Positions 36,872 through 45,101 of a stretch of DNA of 64,000 nucleotides are shown here, in pieces. A model generated the notes under the pieces. That model did not search any database. It was not told where the DNA came from and saw nothing but the letters and a program-made list of their open reading frames with translations. How positions within the stretch are numbered: position 1 is the stretch's first letter; each line of letters starts with the position of its first letter. A program made the position numbers and the translations under genes. The stretch is from Streptomyces sp. NBS 14/10. Lineage in GTDB: Bacteria; Actinomycetota; Actinomycetes; Streptomycetales; Streptomycetaceae. The DNA is taken from the NCBI RefSeq assembly GCF_002224125.1, contig NZ_NCSM01000011.1, forward strand, positions 268,289 through 332,288. The letters run 5' to 3'.

Positions 36872-38008
36872 ATGCTCGTTGCGCAGCGGCATGAGCTACT
36901 GGTCAGGGAGCTGGAAGCAGCCGAGGGGCTGAAGGTCACCGAACTCGCCGCGCGCCTGAACGTGTCGCGCGCCACCATCCGGCGGGATCTGCTCGAGCTG
37001 GAGGCCGAAGGGCGGGTGACCCGGGTCCGCGGAGGTGCCGTGCTCGCGACACCCCGCACCGCCGGGCAGCCCTCCGAGCCGCGGCCGGTGGGCGCGCCGG
37101 CCGGCCCTCTCCGCGCCGATGCCAAGCCGGCCTCGGCCCATACGCTCGGACTACTGGTCCCGTCGGCGCACTACTACTACCCCCGAGTCGTCGCCGGCGT
37201 GCAGGCCGTGGCCGCCGAGCACGGCGTCCGCGTGGTCATCGGCCTGAGCAACTACACATACCCGAATGACACCCAGCAGATCGAGGAGCTGGTCGCGTCC
37301 GGCGCCACCGGGCTGCTGGTGGCCTCGGCCACGGGGCACGTCCTGCCCAAGGAACCGTTCGAACGGCTTCGGGCCGGCGGGCTGCCATTCGTGCTGATGG
37401 AACGACGGCCGTACGACCGGTATGTGCCGGGCGAGTTCGTGGCCACCGATCACCAGCAGGGCGCGTTCGGCGCGGTCGGGCACTTCATGAAACTGGGGCA
37501 CGAGCGGGTGGGGCTGTTCACCAACGGCAGCCCCACCGCGCCCCTGCTCCGCGAGGGATACGAAGCGGCCGTCCGGCATCTGGGCCTCGCCTCCGGCGCA
37601 CCGGTCCTGGACAGCGGACGCCCCACGCTGGGCCCCACGGAGGCCACCCGCCTCTATGACCGGTTCATCAAGGAGTGCCTGGCCAACGGCGCCCGGGCCG
37701 CGCTGGTGCACTCCGATCACGACGCGATCGAGCTGATCCGGCGGATGCGCTCCCAGGGCCTGCGTACGCCGGACGACATCGCACTGATCGCCTACGACGA
37801 CGAGATCGCCTCCCTGGCCGACGTGCCCCTGACCGCGGTGGCGCCGCCCAAGCACGAGATCGGCGCCCAGGCCGCACGGCTGCTCCTGGAACGCCTCGAC
37901 GCGCCCGACCCGTCAGCCGTACCCGTCCGCCAGTTGCTCATCCAGCCCCGGCTGATCGTCAGGTCCTCCTGCGGGGCCGCTGTCCCGCCCGCGTCTCTTG
38001 ACACTTGA
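36872..38008 (+). CDS. Regulator with DeoR-type HTH and LacI-type sensor domain
   Basis: 378 aa. The first ~55 residues are DeoR-like: RHELLVRELEAAEGLKVTEL then LNVSRATIRRDLLELEAEGRV. After a ~40-residue linker comes a periplasmic-binding-protein sensor (LGLLVPSAHYYYPRVVAGVQAV to VPVRQLLIQPRLIVRSS), as in LacI/GntR-type sugar regulators. ATG 36872 has GGGGGG 11 nt upstream; an in-frame GTG at 36863 is too close to it. TAGAAT at 36831-36836 could be a -10 element. It precedes the GH53 galactanase by 112 nt, so it probably responds to galactan or galactose oligomers; that link is inference. Confidence 0.85.
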   Translation: MLVAQRHELLVRELEAAEGLKVTELAARLNVSRATIRRDLLELEAEGRVTRVRGGAVLATPRTAGQPSEPRPVGAPAGPLRADAKPASAHTLGLLVPSAHYYYPRVVAGVQAVAAEHGVRVVIGLSNYTYPNDTQQIEELVASGATGLLVASATGHVLPKEPFERLRAGGLPFVLMERRPYDRYVPGEFVATDHQQGAFGAVGHFMKLGHERVGLFTNGSPTAPLLREGYEAAVRHLGLASGAPVLDSGRPTLGPTEATRLYDRFIKECLANGARAALVHSDHDAIELIRRMRSQGLRTPDDIALIAYDDEIASLADVPLTAVAPPKHEIGAQAARLLLERLDAPDPSAVPVRQLLIQPRLIVRSSCGAAVPPASLDT

Positions 38009-38045
38009 TGCCGCCGAGCGCAGCATTATGCAGCAATCTGTAGCT

Positions 38046-38073
38046 CAGTGATTCGAATGCGTCACAGTGATTC
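38046..38073. promoter_or_regulatory. Direct repeat upstream of galactanase: possible regulator site
   Basis: CAGTGATTC occurs twice, at 38046 and 38065, 19 nt apart (about two turns). It lies 48 nt before the GH53 start, where an operator for the preceding regulator would be expected. No full promoter consensus is evident. Confidence 0.4.
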
Positions 38074-38120
38074 ACGGTCCCGCGAATTGTCATGAACCTG
38101 CCTAGAGAGAGGTACGGAAG

Positions 38121-39182
38121 ATGGAAAAGGGACAGGAACGTGAGCGACGGCCAGGTGGTGTGCGCCGCCGAACCGTACTGCTGGGCGCCGCGGCCGGTGC
38201 CGGAACGGTGGCGCTCGGAGCCGCCGTCGCCCCCGCGCGGGCGCAGGCCGCACCGTTCGTCCGGGGCGCTGACATCAGCTGGATGCCGCAGATGGAGGCA
38301 AAGGGCTACTACTGGAACAACAGCGCCGGAGTGCGCCAGGATCTGTTCACCATCCTCAAGGGGTACGGCATCACCACGGTCTCCCTGCGGACCTGGGTCA
38401 ACCCCTCCAGCGATCCGGCCAACGGGCACTGCAGCATCGAGGAGACCGCGCAGCTGGCCCAGCGGGCCAAGAACGCCGGTATGCAGGTCCTCATCGGATT
38501 CCACTTCGGCGACACCTGGAACTCGGCCGGTGTGCAGAATCCGCCGGCCGCCTGGGCCGCCATGGACTACAGCCAGATGCTCGACGCCATGTACGACTAC
38601 GTCTACCACTCGTGCAACGTCATCAAGTACTACGGCGTCACCCCCGCCTGGGTGAAGATCGGCAACGAGACCAACTCCGGAATCTGCAAACCGGTCGGCA
38701 GTCTCAGCCGCCCGGCTCAGATGACGGGCCTGCTGAACGCCGCGTACGACATGTCCAAGAAGGTCTTCCCGAGCACCCCGGTGCTGGTGCATCTGGCCCA
38801 GCCGCAGAACCTGAGCGGCGTCCAGAACTTTCTGAACGCCTACCGGGACAACGGCGGGAAGTGGGACATCACCGGCCTGTCCTCGTATGCGCAGGGCGGC
38901 AACGTGCCCGGCGTACTGGCCAATATGCAGACCATCCAGTCCGGCTACGGCAAGCCGGTCATGCAGGTGGAGTACGGCGGGCCGGTGGGCAAACCCACCC
39001 AGGTGCGCGATTCACTGCGGGCGTTCATCACCGGACTGCAGGGCTTCGGTGGCCTCGGCACCTTCTTCTGGGAACCCGAGGGCTACCCCTCGTTCAACAG
39101 CTACAACAACTCGGCCTGGGACGACAGCAGTCGGCGCCCGACGGCGGCCATGGACGGCTTCCTGTCAACTACCCTTCGCTAA
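38121..39182 (+). CDS. Secreted GH53 arabinogalactan endo-beta-1,4-galactanase
   Basis: 353 aa with a twin-arginine signal (VRRRTVLLGAAAG, Ala-rich core, cleavage near QAA~43). The GH53 domain fills the rest: FVRGADISWM, GVRQDLFTILKGYGITTVSLRTWVNP, acid/base Glu in VKIGNETNSGI, and nucleophile Glu in MQVEYGGP. GAGAGAGG precedes the start. The last five residues and TAA stop lie inside the end of the adjoining IS element, so the native C-terminus has probably been replaced. Folding of the barrel should not be affected. It degrades beta-1,4-galactan outside the cell. Confidence 0.88.
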   Translation: MEKGQERERRPGGVRRRTVLLGAAAGAGTVALGAAVAPARAQAAPFVRGADISWMPQMEAKGYYWNNSAGVRQDLFTILKGYGITTVSLRTWVNPSSDPANGHCSIEETAQLAQRAKNAGMQVLIGFHFGDTWNSAGVQNPPAAWAAMDYSQMLDAMYDYVYHSCNVIKYYGVTPAWVKIGNETNSGICKPVGSLSRPAQMTGLLNAAYDMSKKVFPSTPVLVHLAQPQNLSGVQNFLNAYRDNGGKWDITGLSSYAQGGNVPGVLANMQTIQSGYGKPVMQVEYGGPVGKPTQVRDSLRAFITGLQGFGGLGTFFWEPEGYPSFNSYNNSAWDDSSRRPTAAMDGFLSTTLR

Positions 39183-39330
39183 AGCGAAGGGCTTGCACAG
39201 CGGGCGTCACTGGCGGTGGCGCTGCGCTTGCGTCCAGCCTCGCCCCTGGGATTGCGGGGTGAGGCGGGGGCCGTTGACGGGGCCCCGCGTCGCCACAACA
39301 GCCGCGCGCGGGCGCGGATGTTGCGGGAGC
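39164..39330 (-). ncRNA. Possible omega/reRNA from the tnpB 3' end and IS right end
   Basis: In IS605-type elements the guide RNA of TnpB comes from the 3' end of tnpB and the right end, with its guide part just beyond the end. Here that would be the RNA up to the hairpin, with guide copied from the galactanase DNA below 39164. The hairpin is seen; transcription and exact ends are inferred. Confidence 0.3.
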
Positions 39331-40417
39331 CGTTCCGGTCTGCGTGATCAACGAATCCGCAGGACCGGCAGGCGAACCAGGCTTGACTCACCCGGTTCGC
39401 CTTGTCGATGTGGCCGCATTCGGCGCAGGTGCGGGAGGTGTACGCCGGATCGACGCGCACCACCGGCACCCCGGCCTTGCGGGCCTTGTACTCGATGAAG
39501 CCGCCCAGCTGGGCGAAGGCCCAGGAGTGCACAGTGGCCCGTTGGGGCTTGCCAAGCCGTACCCGCTCGCGGATGCCCGTCAGATCTTCCAGGGCGATCC
39601 CGCGACCGGTGCGTTCTGCCTCGGCCACCACATGCTTCGCGATCTTGTGATTGATATCCCTGGCCCGCCGGGCCTCTTTGCGGCGCCGCTTCTTCAGCCG
39701 ACGCCTGGCCGATGGCGTGCCCTTCCTTTGCAGCTTGGTGCGCAGCGTCCGCTCACGCGCCCGGGTGCGGTTGAGACAGCGCCCCGCCAGGATCTCGCCG
39801 TCGGAAGTGGTGGCGATGTTGACGATGCCCAGGTCGATGCCCAGGAAGTCCGCTGGCTCGGTGTTCAGCGACTGTTCGGGCACCTCGCAGGTCGCCATCA
39901 GGAACCACATGCCGTCCCGGCACACCAGGTCCGACTCGCCCCGGCGGCGCAGGGCCAGGGTGGCAAGCTGCTCCACGGAGGCGGTGAACCTCACATCCTT
40001 GACCCGGCCAGCCAGTGTCCAGATCGAGACCCGCCGCTGGGCGATCTGCCAGGACAGCATCCGGTCGTCATACGGCTGGGCACCCTCGGGGCGGAAGGTG
40101 ATCGGCTTCCCGGTGGCCTTGCGGTAACGCTTCGAGCCCTGCCTGCCGAAGTTCCCGGCCTTCAGGTTCGCCCTCAAGGTGGCGTACGCATCGCATGTCT
40201 TCTTGATGGCATGCTGGGCGGCCTGCGCCCCGAGCCCCCACCGAGCGCGGACCTGCGCATAGGAAAGCTTCCGCAATGCGAAATTCCGAGCGACGCCACG
40301 GTCGTAGGCGAGCGAACTGACCCAGTTGGCCGCCTCGTTGCAGGCGGCCAGGGTCGCCTGCAGAGCCGACGCCTGCTCGGGCGTCGGCAGCAGCTTCACT
40401 TGGACCACCAGCTTCAT
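39179..40417 (-). CDS. tnpB: TnpB, RNA-guided RuvC nuclease
   Basis: 412 aa. The RuvC triad is intact: Asp195 in FLGIDLGIVN, Glu in ALEDLTGIRE, Asp in VDHADRNGSRN. A zinc finger CAEC...CRSC is present between the second and third motifs. N-terminal WED/REC-like residues begin MKLVVQVKLLPTPEQ. All catalytic features are present, so it appears functional. The stop (TAG) overlaps the convergent galactanase stop, with 4 shared bases. An earlier in-frame extension exists but has no homology. Confidence 0.9.
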   Translation of the reverse strand: MKLVVQVKLLPTPEQASALQATLAACNEAANWVSSLAYDRGVARNFALRKLSYAQVRARWGLGAQAAQHAIKKTCDAYATLRANLKAGNFGRQGSKRYRKATGKPITFRPEGAQPYDDRMLSWQIAQRRVSIWTLAGRVKDVRFTASVEQLATLALRRRGESDLVCRDGMWFLMATCEVPEQSLNTEPADFLGIDLGIVNIATTSDGEILAGRCLNRTRARERTLRTKLQRKGTPSARRRLKKRRRKEARRARDINHKIAKHVVAEAERTGRGIALEDLTGIRERVRLGKPQRATVHSWAFAQLGGFIEYKARKAGVPVVRVDPAYTSRTCAECGHIDKANRVSQAWFACRSCGFVDHADRNGSRNIRARARLLWRRGAPSTAPASPRNPRGEAGRKRSATASDARCASPSL

Positions 40418-40570
40418 GACCGCGACTCTACGTGGCCAGGCGTACAAACACTTCACCTCCGAACGCCAGTCCACTCGCACGTGCGACCCCATCGCACACA
40501 CATTCGCCCTCACCGGCTCCGCCGGACTGCGATGTCGGTCCTCCGCACGCAGAAAAGACGACGTGTCGGT

Positions 40571-40606
40571 CTGCCCTACAGCGGGCAGGCGCCGGATCTC
40601 GGCGCC
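40571..40606. repeat. Two adjacent hairpins upstream of tnpB, possible IS left end
   Basis: CTGCCC-6 nt-GGGCAG (40571-40588) is followed at once by GGCGCCG-5 nt-CGGCGCC (40588-40606). Such subterminal hairpins mark IS605 left ends, but they could also be part of the terminator region of the next gene. The 290 nt between tnpB and the hydrolase gene otherwise hold no gene. Confidence 0.35.
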
Positions 40607-40639
40607 TTCGAAGCCTCCTGAACCTCTCACGACGGACCT

Positions 40640-40679
40640 CGTCGAGCCGGGCACCGCGGCCGCGGTGCCCGGCTCGACG
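40640..40679 (-). terminator. Perfect 40-bp palindrome, terminator of the dienelactone hydrolase gene
   Basis: The arms 40640-40659 and 40660-40679 are perfect reverse complements with no loop (centre GGCC within a NotI-type site). It starts 28 nt past the hydrolase stop. A hairpin terminator is likely; it could also stop reading toward the IS. Confidence 0.75.
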
Positions 40680-40707
40680 TCAGGTGTCCGGCTTCCGAGC
40701 CGGAGCC

Positions 40708-41442
40708 TCAGCCGTTGACCAGGGTGCGGTCCAGGAGGGGGAGCAGGCGGTCCCAGTGGCACTGCAGCCCGGAGGCGCTGAAAGCGTCGGTGTCGGACAT
40801 GGTGAAGCCGTGGACGGTGCCGGGGTAGATCTCGGAGGTGTAGCTGACACCCGCGGCGTCCAGGGCCTGGTTGAGCTCGCCGAGGGCCTCGGGTGTCATG
40901 TCGCCTTCGGCGTGGCCGAGGTGGACCTGGGCGGTGAGCTTGGAGAAGAGGTCGGGCCCGGCGGCGCCCACCGGACCGTGGAATGCGGCGACGGCGGCCA
41001 CCTGGCCGGGGTGGGCCGCGGCGGTGCGCATCGCCAGGAGGCCGCCTATGCAGTAGCCGGTCACCGCGACCGGTCCGGCGGCGACCTCGGGCTGGGTGGT
41101 GAGGAAGCTGAGATAGGCGTCGGCGTCGCTCAGGACACGTTCGGCGGTGTGCGCCTCGATCAAGGGCATCAGCTGGGCGAAGACCGCGGGCCGGACTTCT
41201 TCTCGGATGTGCTCGGGAAGTTCGATGATCGGTGCCGGACCGTGCCGGTAGAAGAAGTTGGGGACGAGCACGTAGTACCCGTGCCCGGCCAGTTCGCGGG
41301 CCATCTCCCGCAGCACGGGCCGGATGCCGAAGCCGTCCGCGTACATCAGCACCCCAGGGTGCCGCCCGCCGCCGTCGGGGAAAGCGGCGAAGGCGTCGGC
41401 CTGACCGTCAGGGGTGGGAATCTGCAGTGTCTTGGTGGGAAT
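40708..41442 (-). CDS. Dienelactone hydrolase-family protein, probable ATT start
   Basis: 244 aa if read from ATT 41442. The N-terminus then begins IPTKTLQIPTPDGQADAFAAFP, which is standard for the family, and GGAAGGA lies 7 nt upstream. No ATG/GTG/TTG exists in this frame until GTG 41352, which would remove the first beta strands. Catalytic Cys is in GYCIGG, His in GTVHGF and the Asp lies before it. It is divergent from a MarR regulator, with twin operators in the gap. It probably hydrolyses a lactone or ester, possibly a stress-induced detoxification. Confidence 0.83.
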   Translation of the reverse strand: MPTKTLQIPTPDGQADAFAAFPDGGGRHPGVLMYADGFGIRPVLREMARELAGHGYYVLVPNFFYRHGPAPIIELPEHIREEVRPAVFAQLMPLIEAHTAERVLSDADAYLSFLTTQPEVAAGPVAVTGYCIGGLLAMRTAAAHPGQVAAVAAFHGPVGAAGPDLFSKLTAQVHLGHAEGDMTPEALGELNQALDAAGVSYTSEIYPGTVHGFTMSDTDAFSASGLQCHWDRLLPLLDRTLVNG

Positions 41443-41476
41443 GACGGATCTTCCTTCCGAGAGTTCGCACGACTAA

Positions 41477-41493
41477 CGTTAGTGGGACTAACG
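41477..41493. promoter_or_regulatory. MarR operator 1
   Basis: Perfect inverted repeat CGTTAGT-GGG-ACTAACG. It lies just upstream of the ribosome site of the hydrolase gene and also overlaps ACTAACGTTAGT (41472-41483). It is 41 bp centre to centre from operator 2, so both face the same side of the helix. Confidence 0.75.
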
Positions 41494-41517
41494 AGGTCGG
41501 CGCGAGCGAACGTACAT

Positions 41518-41534
41518 CGTTAGTCGGACTAACG
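41518..41534. promoter_or_regulatory. MarR operator 2
   Basis: Perfect inverted repeat CGTTAGT-CGG-ACTAACG, the same 7-nt arms as operator 1. It ends 20 nt before the marR start, so it should control that gene directly. Confidence 0.78.
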
Positions 41535-41554
41535 CAATCGATAGGATCGGCGCC

Positions 41555-42037
41555 ATGACCAGAGCCGAAGCCCCGGACCTGCTCGACGACGGCGCGCCCA
41601 GGACGCCCGACAGACTGCGTCGACGGGCGAGCCGCCTGCTGTCACAGCTGTCCACGCGCTCGGACCGGCTGGTCAACGAAGGGCTGGCCCAGGCCGACGC
41701 CCGCAAGTGGCACTACGCCGTACTCGCCTCACTGCAGGATCACGGGCCCGCCAGCCAGGCCACGCTGAGCAGACGCACCGGCATCTACCGCAGCGACATG
41801 GTGGGCGTGCTCAACGAACTGGCCGAGCGCCACCTCGTCGAGCGGGCCCCGGACCCCGACGACCAGCGCCGCAACATCATCACGATCTCCCCGCGGGGCC
41901 GCCGTCACCTACGCCGCCTCGACAAGGTCCTGGACGACCTCCACGACGAACTGCTCGCGCCGCTGAGTCCTGCCGAACGCGACCAGTTCGTGCAGTTGCT
42001 CACCCGCTTGCTGGACCACCACACCCGGACCTCCTGA
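41555..42037 (+). CDS. MarR-family regulator
   Basis: 160 aa. The winged-helix domain is complete: HYAVLASLQDHGPASQATLSRRTGIYRSDMVGVLNEL, and wing DPDDQRRNIITISPRG. The C-terminal helix (LLAPLSPAERDQFVQLLTRLL) is the usual dimer region. It is divergent from the hydrolase gene, with two identical operators between them, so it likely represses both. There is no Cys, so thiol sensing is unlikely; a small aromatic ligand is more plausible. Confidence 0.88.
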   Translation: MTRAEAPDLLDDGAPRTPDRLRRRASRLLSQLSTRSDRLVNEGLAQADARKWHYAVLASLQDHGPASQATLSRRTGIYRSDMVGVLNELAERHLVERAPDPDDQRRNIITISPRGRRHLRRLDKVLDDLHDELLAPLSPAERDQFVQLLTRLLDHHTRTS

Positions 42038-42199
42038 CCCCGTGTGGTGGCATCTCGGGCGGCATCTCCGCCACCGCGTGCTCACGCTCGCTCAGCGGCG
42101 CAATTTCATACGTCGCATGACAGTGCCCGCAGGAACGGTGCCCGTCCTGGCTCTTGACGGGAAGTGAGGCTCCCGCCAGAGTGCATTCATGCGTATTAC

Positions 42200-42211
42200 T
42201 AATGCGCATTA
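42200..42211. promoter_or_regulatory. Likely LacI-regulator operator
   Basis: The 12-bp perfect palindrome TAATGCGCATTA has the central CG typical of LacI-family operators. It is 29 nt before the lacI-type start at 42241, consistent with autoregulation. Confidence 0.55.
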
Positions 42212-42240
42212 ATAGATCGGTGAACGAGGGGACGCCAGGG

Positions 42241-43347
42241 GTGGATCAGCCGAAGAAGCGGGCGAAACCGGGACGGAACCCGGCGGCCGCGAGCCGTACC
42301 TCACGGCCGCGGCAGGCCGAGGTGGCCGGGCTCGCCGGGGTGTCCCAGGCGACGGTGTCACTGGTCCTGTCGGCGCGCGGCGACGGCAGAGCGGCGGCGA
42401 TCTCCGAGGAGACACGGCAGCGCGTCCTCGACGCGGCCCGCAGTCTCGGCTACGTGCCGGACCCGGCGGCCCGGCGGCTGGCGGCGGCCCGCAACAACCT
42501 GCTCGGCGTCTTCAGCTTCACCGCCACTTTCCCGACCGATGTACAGCACTCGTACTACCCGTTCCTGGTGGGCGTGGAGCAGGAAGCAGCCGCCCAGGGC
42601 TACGACCTGGTGCTGTTCACGGGGTCGAGCACCGGTGGCGCGAGCGCCGTCGGTCCGGAGGCGCTGAGCCGGGTGCGGCTGGCCGACGGGTGCCTCTTCC
42701 TCGGCCGGCACGTACCGCGTGCCGAACTGAAGCGGCTCGTCGCCGACGGGTTTCCGGTGGTGCATCTGGGCCGCCGCGAGGAGTTGGAGGGGCTGGCCTG
42801 GGTCGGCGCCGACTATGTCAGCGCCAGCCGTGAAGTCGTGGGGCACCTGGCTGAGTTGGGGCACCGACGGATCGTGCTCGTACGGGAGGACGACGACGCG
42901 CCCCCGTCCACGGACCGTCAGCAGGGCTTCCTCGACGGCCTGGCGACGGCGGGCATCGCGGGCGGGCCCGGTGCGGTGCTGCGCTGCGCCGATCCGATGC
43001 GTGAGCTGACGGCACAGCGGGTGCGGGCCCTGGTCGCGGACGGGGTGACCGCGTTCGTGGCCGAGGAGACGGACACGGGGGCGGCGTGGCGGGCGCTGAT
43101 CACCGCCGTCCGGGAGGCCGGACTCAGCTGCCCGGGCGACGTCTCGCTGGGGCTGCTCGGGAGCCCGCCCGCCGACCTCGCCGCCCGGCCCGTGCCGATG
43201 GGGTTCGACATCCCCCGGCACCGGCTGGGCGCCGCGGCCGTCCGGCTGCTCGCCGCGCTCGTGGCGGGCGAGGAGGCGCGGGAGCCGTTGGTGGCCTGCG
43301 AGTTCCGCGCCGGCGAGACGGCGGGCCCGCCCATCCAGCCACCGTAG
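42241..43347 (+). CDS. LacI-family transcription regulator
   Basis: 368 aa from GTG 42241 with GAGGGG 9 nt upstream; an in-frame open stretch upstream has no homology. The HTH is RQAEVAGLAGVSQATVSLVLSARG, followed by the hinge region and a sugar-binding-like sensor domain with LGVFSFTATFPTDVQHSYYPFLVGVEQEAAAQGYDL. It lies 54 nt before the FAD-oxidoreductase operon on the same strand and probably controls it. The ligand cannot be told from sequence. Confidence 0.86.
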   Translation: MDQPKKRAKPGRNPAAASRTSRPRQAEVAGLAGVSQATVSLVLSARGDGRAAAISEETRQRVLDAARSLGYVPDPAARRLAAARNNLLGVFSFTATFPTDVQHSYYPFLVGVEQEAAAQGYDLVLFTGSSTGGASAVGPEALSRVRLADGCLFLGRHVPRAELKRLVADGFPVVHLGRREELEGLAWVGADYVSASREVVGHLAELGHRRIVLVREDDDAPPSTDRQQGFLDGLATAGIAGGPGAVLRCADPMRELTAQRVRALVADGVTAFVAEETDTGAAWRALITAVREAGLSCPGDVSLGLLGSPPADLAARPVPMGFDIPRHRLGAAAVRLLAALVAGEEAREPLVACEFRAGETAGPPIQPP

Positions 43348-43401
43348 CGACCCGACTCCAGGGCAGCGGAACGAAGTTCAGGCGCGAGCACAAGGAGCAC
43401 T

Positions 43402-45000
43402 GTGGTACCTCAGCCAGACATCCTGATCGTCGGTGGCGGCCTCGGCGGGGTCGCCGCCGCGCTCGCCGCCTGCCGGGCGGGCCGGCGCGTCGTGCTGACC
43501 GAGGAGACCGACTGGATCGGTGGACAGTTGACGGCGCAGGCGGTGCCGCCGGACGAGCACCCGTGGGTGGAGCGGTTCGGCACGACGGCGACGTACCGGG
43601 CCTTACGCGAAGGCATCCGGGCCTACTACCGGCAGTGGTATCCGCTGCGGGGCGAAGCGCTCGGGCTCACCGAGCTCAACCCGGGCGCCGGGCGGGTCAG
43701 CAAACTGTGCCATGAACCGCGCGTCGCGCTCGCGGTCCTGGAGGCGATGCTCGCACCGCACCGGGCGTCCGGGCTGCTGACCGTGCTGACCGAGCACCGG
43801 GCCGTCTCCGCCGAGCACGACAACGATGCCATCACGGCCGTCACCGTACGGGACCTGCGCGGCGGCACCCTGCACACCTTCGCCGCGCCCTACGTCATCG
43901 ACGCCACCGAGACCGGTGAGCTGCTCGACCTGGCCGGTGTGGAGCATGCGAACGGGGCCGAAGGGCACGCCGAGTTCGAAGAGCCGCACGCCCCCGCCCA
44001 GGCGGAGCCCGACAACCAACAGGGCATCACGGTGTGCTTCGCGCTCTCGCACCACGAGGGCGAGGACCACACGATCGACCGGCCCGAGGACTACGACTTC
44101 TGGCGCGCGTACCGCCCCGACTTCTGGCCCGGGCCGCTGCTCGGGTTCCAGGCTCCCGACCCGCGCACCCTGGAGCCCGTCCCCCGCTCGTTCGTCCCCA
44201 ACCCCGAGCTGGATCCGCTGGCCGTCAGCGCGGACCAGAGCGCGGACGCCGGGGACAAGGAGCTGTGGGGTTTCCGCCGGATCCTGGCCCGCAAGCTGCA
44301 CCGGCCCGGAGCCTTCGACTCGGACATCACGCTGGTCAACTGGCCGCTGAACGACTACTGGCTGAAGCCCTACATCGGCCGGCAGGCCGAGGCGCTGCGC
44401 GAGGCACGGCAGTTGTCGCTGTCCGTCCTGTACTGGCTGCAGACCGAGGCACCGCGGGCGGACGGCGGCACCGGGTTCCAGGGCTTGCGCATCCGCCCCG
44501 ATGTGACGGGCACTGCGGACGGTCTCGCCAAGGCGGCGTACGTACGCGAGTCGCGGCGCATCAAGGCGGTGACGACCGTCGTCGAGCAGGACGTCGCCAT
44601 CGACGTCGTGGGACCGTACGGCACCAAGCACTACCGGGACTCGGTCGGCGTCGGGGGCTACCGCATCGATCTGCACCCCTCGACCGGCGGCGACACCTAC
44701 ATCGACATCGGATCGGTGCCGTTCGAGATCCCGCTGGGGGCACTGGTGCCGCGCCGGGTGCGGAATCTGCTGCCCGCCGGCAAGAACATCGGCACGACGC
44801 ACATCACCAACGGCTGCTACCGCCTGCACCCCGTGGAATGGAACGTCGGCGAGGTCGCGGGCGCGCTTGCCGCGCACTGCCTGGCCGAGGACGTGGAGCC
44901 GCACCAGGTGCAGGCGGAGGACAAGCGGTTCGAGGTGTTCGGGCGGGTGCTGGACCGGGCGGGCGTGCAAAGGCGCTGGCCCGACGTCCGCGGTTACTGA
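43402..45000 (+). CDS. FAD-dependent oxidoreductase
   Basis: 532 aa from GTG with AAGGAG upstream. N-terminal Rossmann FAD motif ILIVGGGLGGVAAALAACRAG, then TEETDWIGGQLTAQAV, as in the FAD_oxidored family. The C-terminal FAD site is LLPAGKNIGTTHITNGCYRLHPVEWNVGEVAGALA. No signal peptide is seen. It opens the operon with the HyuA-type ATPase, HExxH protein and permease. An oxidation step in breakdown of an unknown compound is inferred. Confidence 0.85.
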   Translation: MVPQPDILIVGGGLGGVAAALAACRAGRRVVLTEETDWIGGQLTAQAVPPDEHPWVERFGTTATYRALREGIRAYYRQWYPLRGEALGLTELNPGAGRVSKLCHEPRVALAVLEAMLAPHRASGLLTVLTEHRAVSAEHDNDAITAVTVRDLRGGTLHTFAAPYVIDATETGELLDLAGVEHANGAEGHAEFEEPHAPAQAEPDNQQGITVCFALSHHEGEDHTIDRPEDYDFWRAYRPDFWPGPLLGFQAPDPRTLEPVPRSFVPNPELDPLAVSADQSADAGDKELWGFRRILARKLHRPGAFDSDITLVNWPLNDYWLKPYIGRQAEALREARQLSLSVLYWLQTEAPRADGGTGFQGLRIRPDVTGTADGLAKAAYVRESRRIKAVTTVVEQDVAIDVVGPYGTKHYRDSVGVGGYRIDLHPSTGGDTYIDIGSVPFEIPLGALVPRRVRNLLPAGKNIGTTHITNGCYRLHPVEWNVGEVAGALAAHCLAEDVEPHQVQAEDKRFEVFGRVLDRAGVQRRWPDVRGY

Positions 45001-45005
45001 CCGGC

Positions 45006-45064
45006 CCCTTCAGCGAAACGGACCCTTTCAGCGACACCGGCCCCATTCAGCACCCCCCTTCAGC
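45006..45064 (+). repeat. Four short C-rich repeats (TTCAGC) between operon genes
   Basis: TTCAGC with a C-rich left flank occurs at 45009, 45027, 45046 and 45059 in the 101-nt gap. Spacings are 18, 19 and 13 nt. It may be a local slippage remnant; no function is evident. Confidence 0.4.
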
Positions 45065-45101
45065 ACCCATACGTACGTCAACGCACAAGGAGGTGCCTGA
45101 C

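Larger units (their letters stand above)
39164..40417 (-). mobile_element. IS200/IS605-type (IS1341 group) element, TnpB-only; left end not determined
   Basis: A tnpB gene without TnpA. The right end (in tnpB orientation) has a hairpin at 39172-39191 (CCCTTCGCT, 2 nt, AGCGAAGGG), the subterminal hairpin typical of this family, then GTAGTTGAC at 39164-39172. TTGAC resembles the TTGAT target/TAM pentamer of ISDra2. The left end should lie in 40418-40620; two hairpins are found there but I cannot fix the boundary. With no TnpA, mobility depends on one in trans. Confidence 0.75.

Noticed and set aside
44034..45101. 5' extension of the HyuA-type frame
   Set aside because: It overlaps the FAD-oxidoreductase in a different frame; ATG 45102 has an ideal ribosome site.
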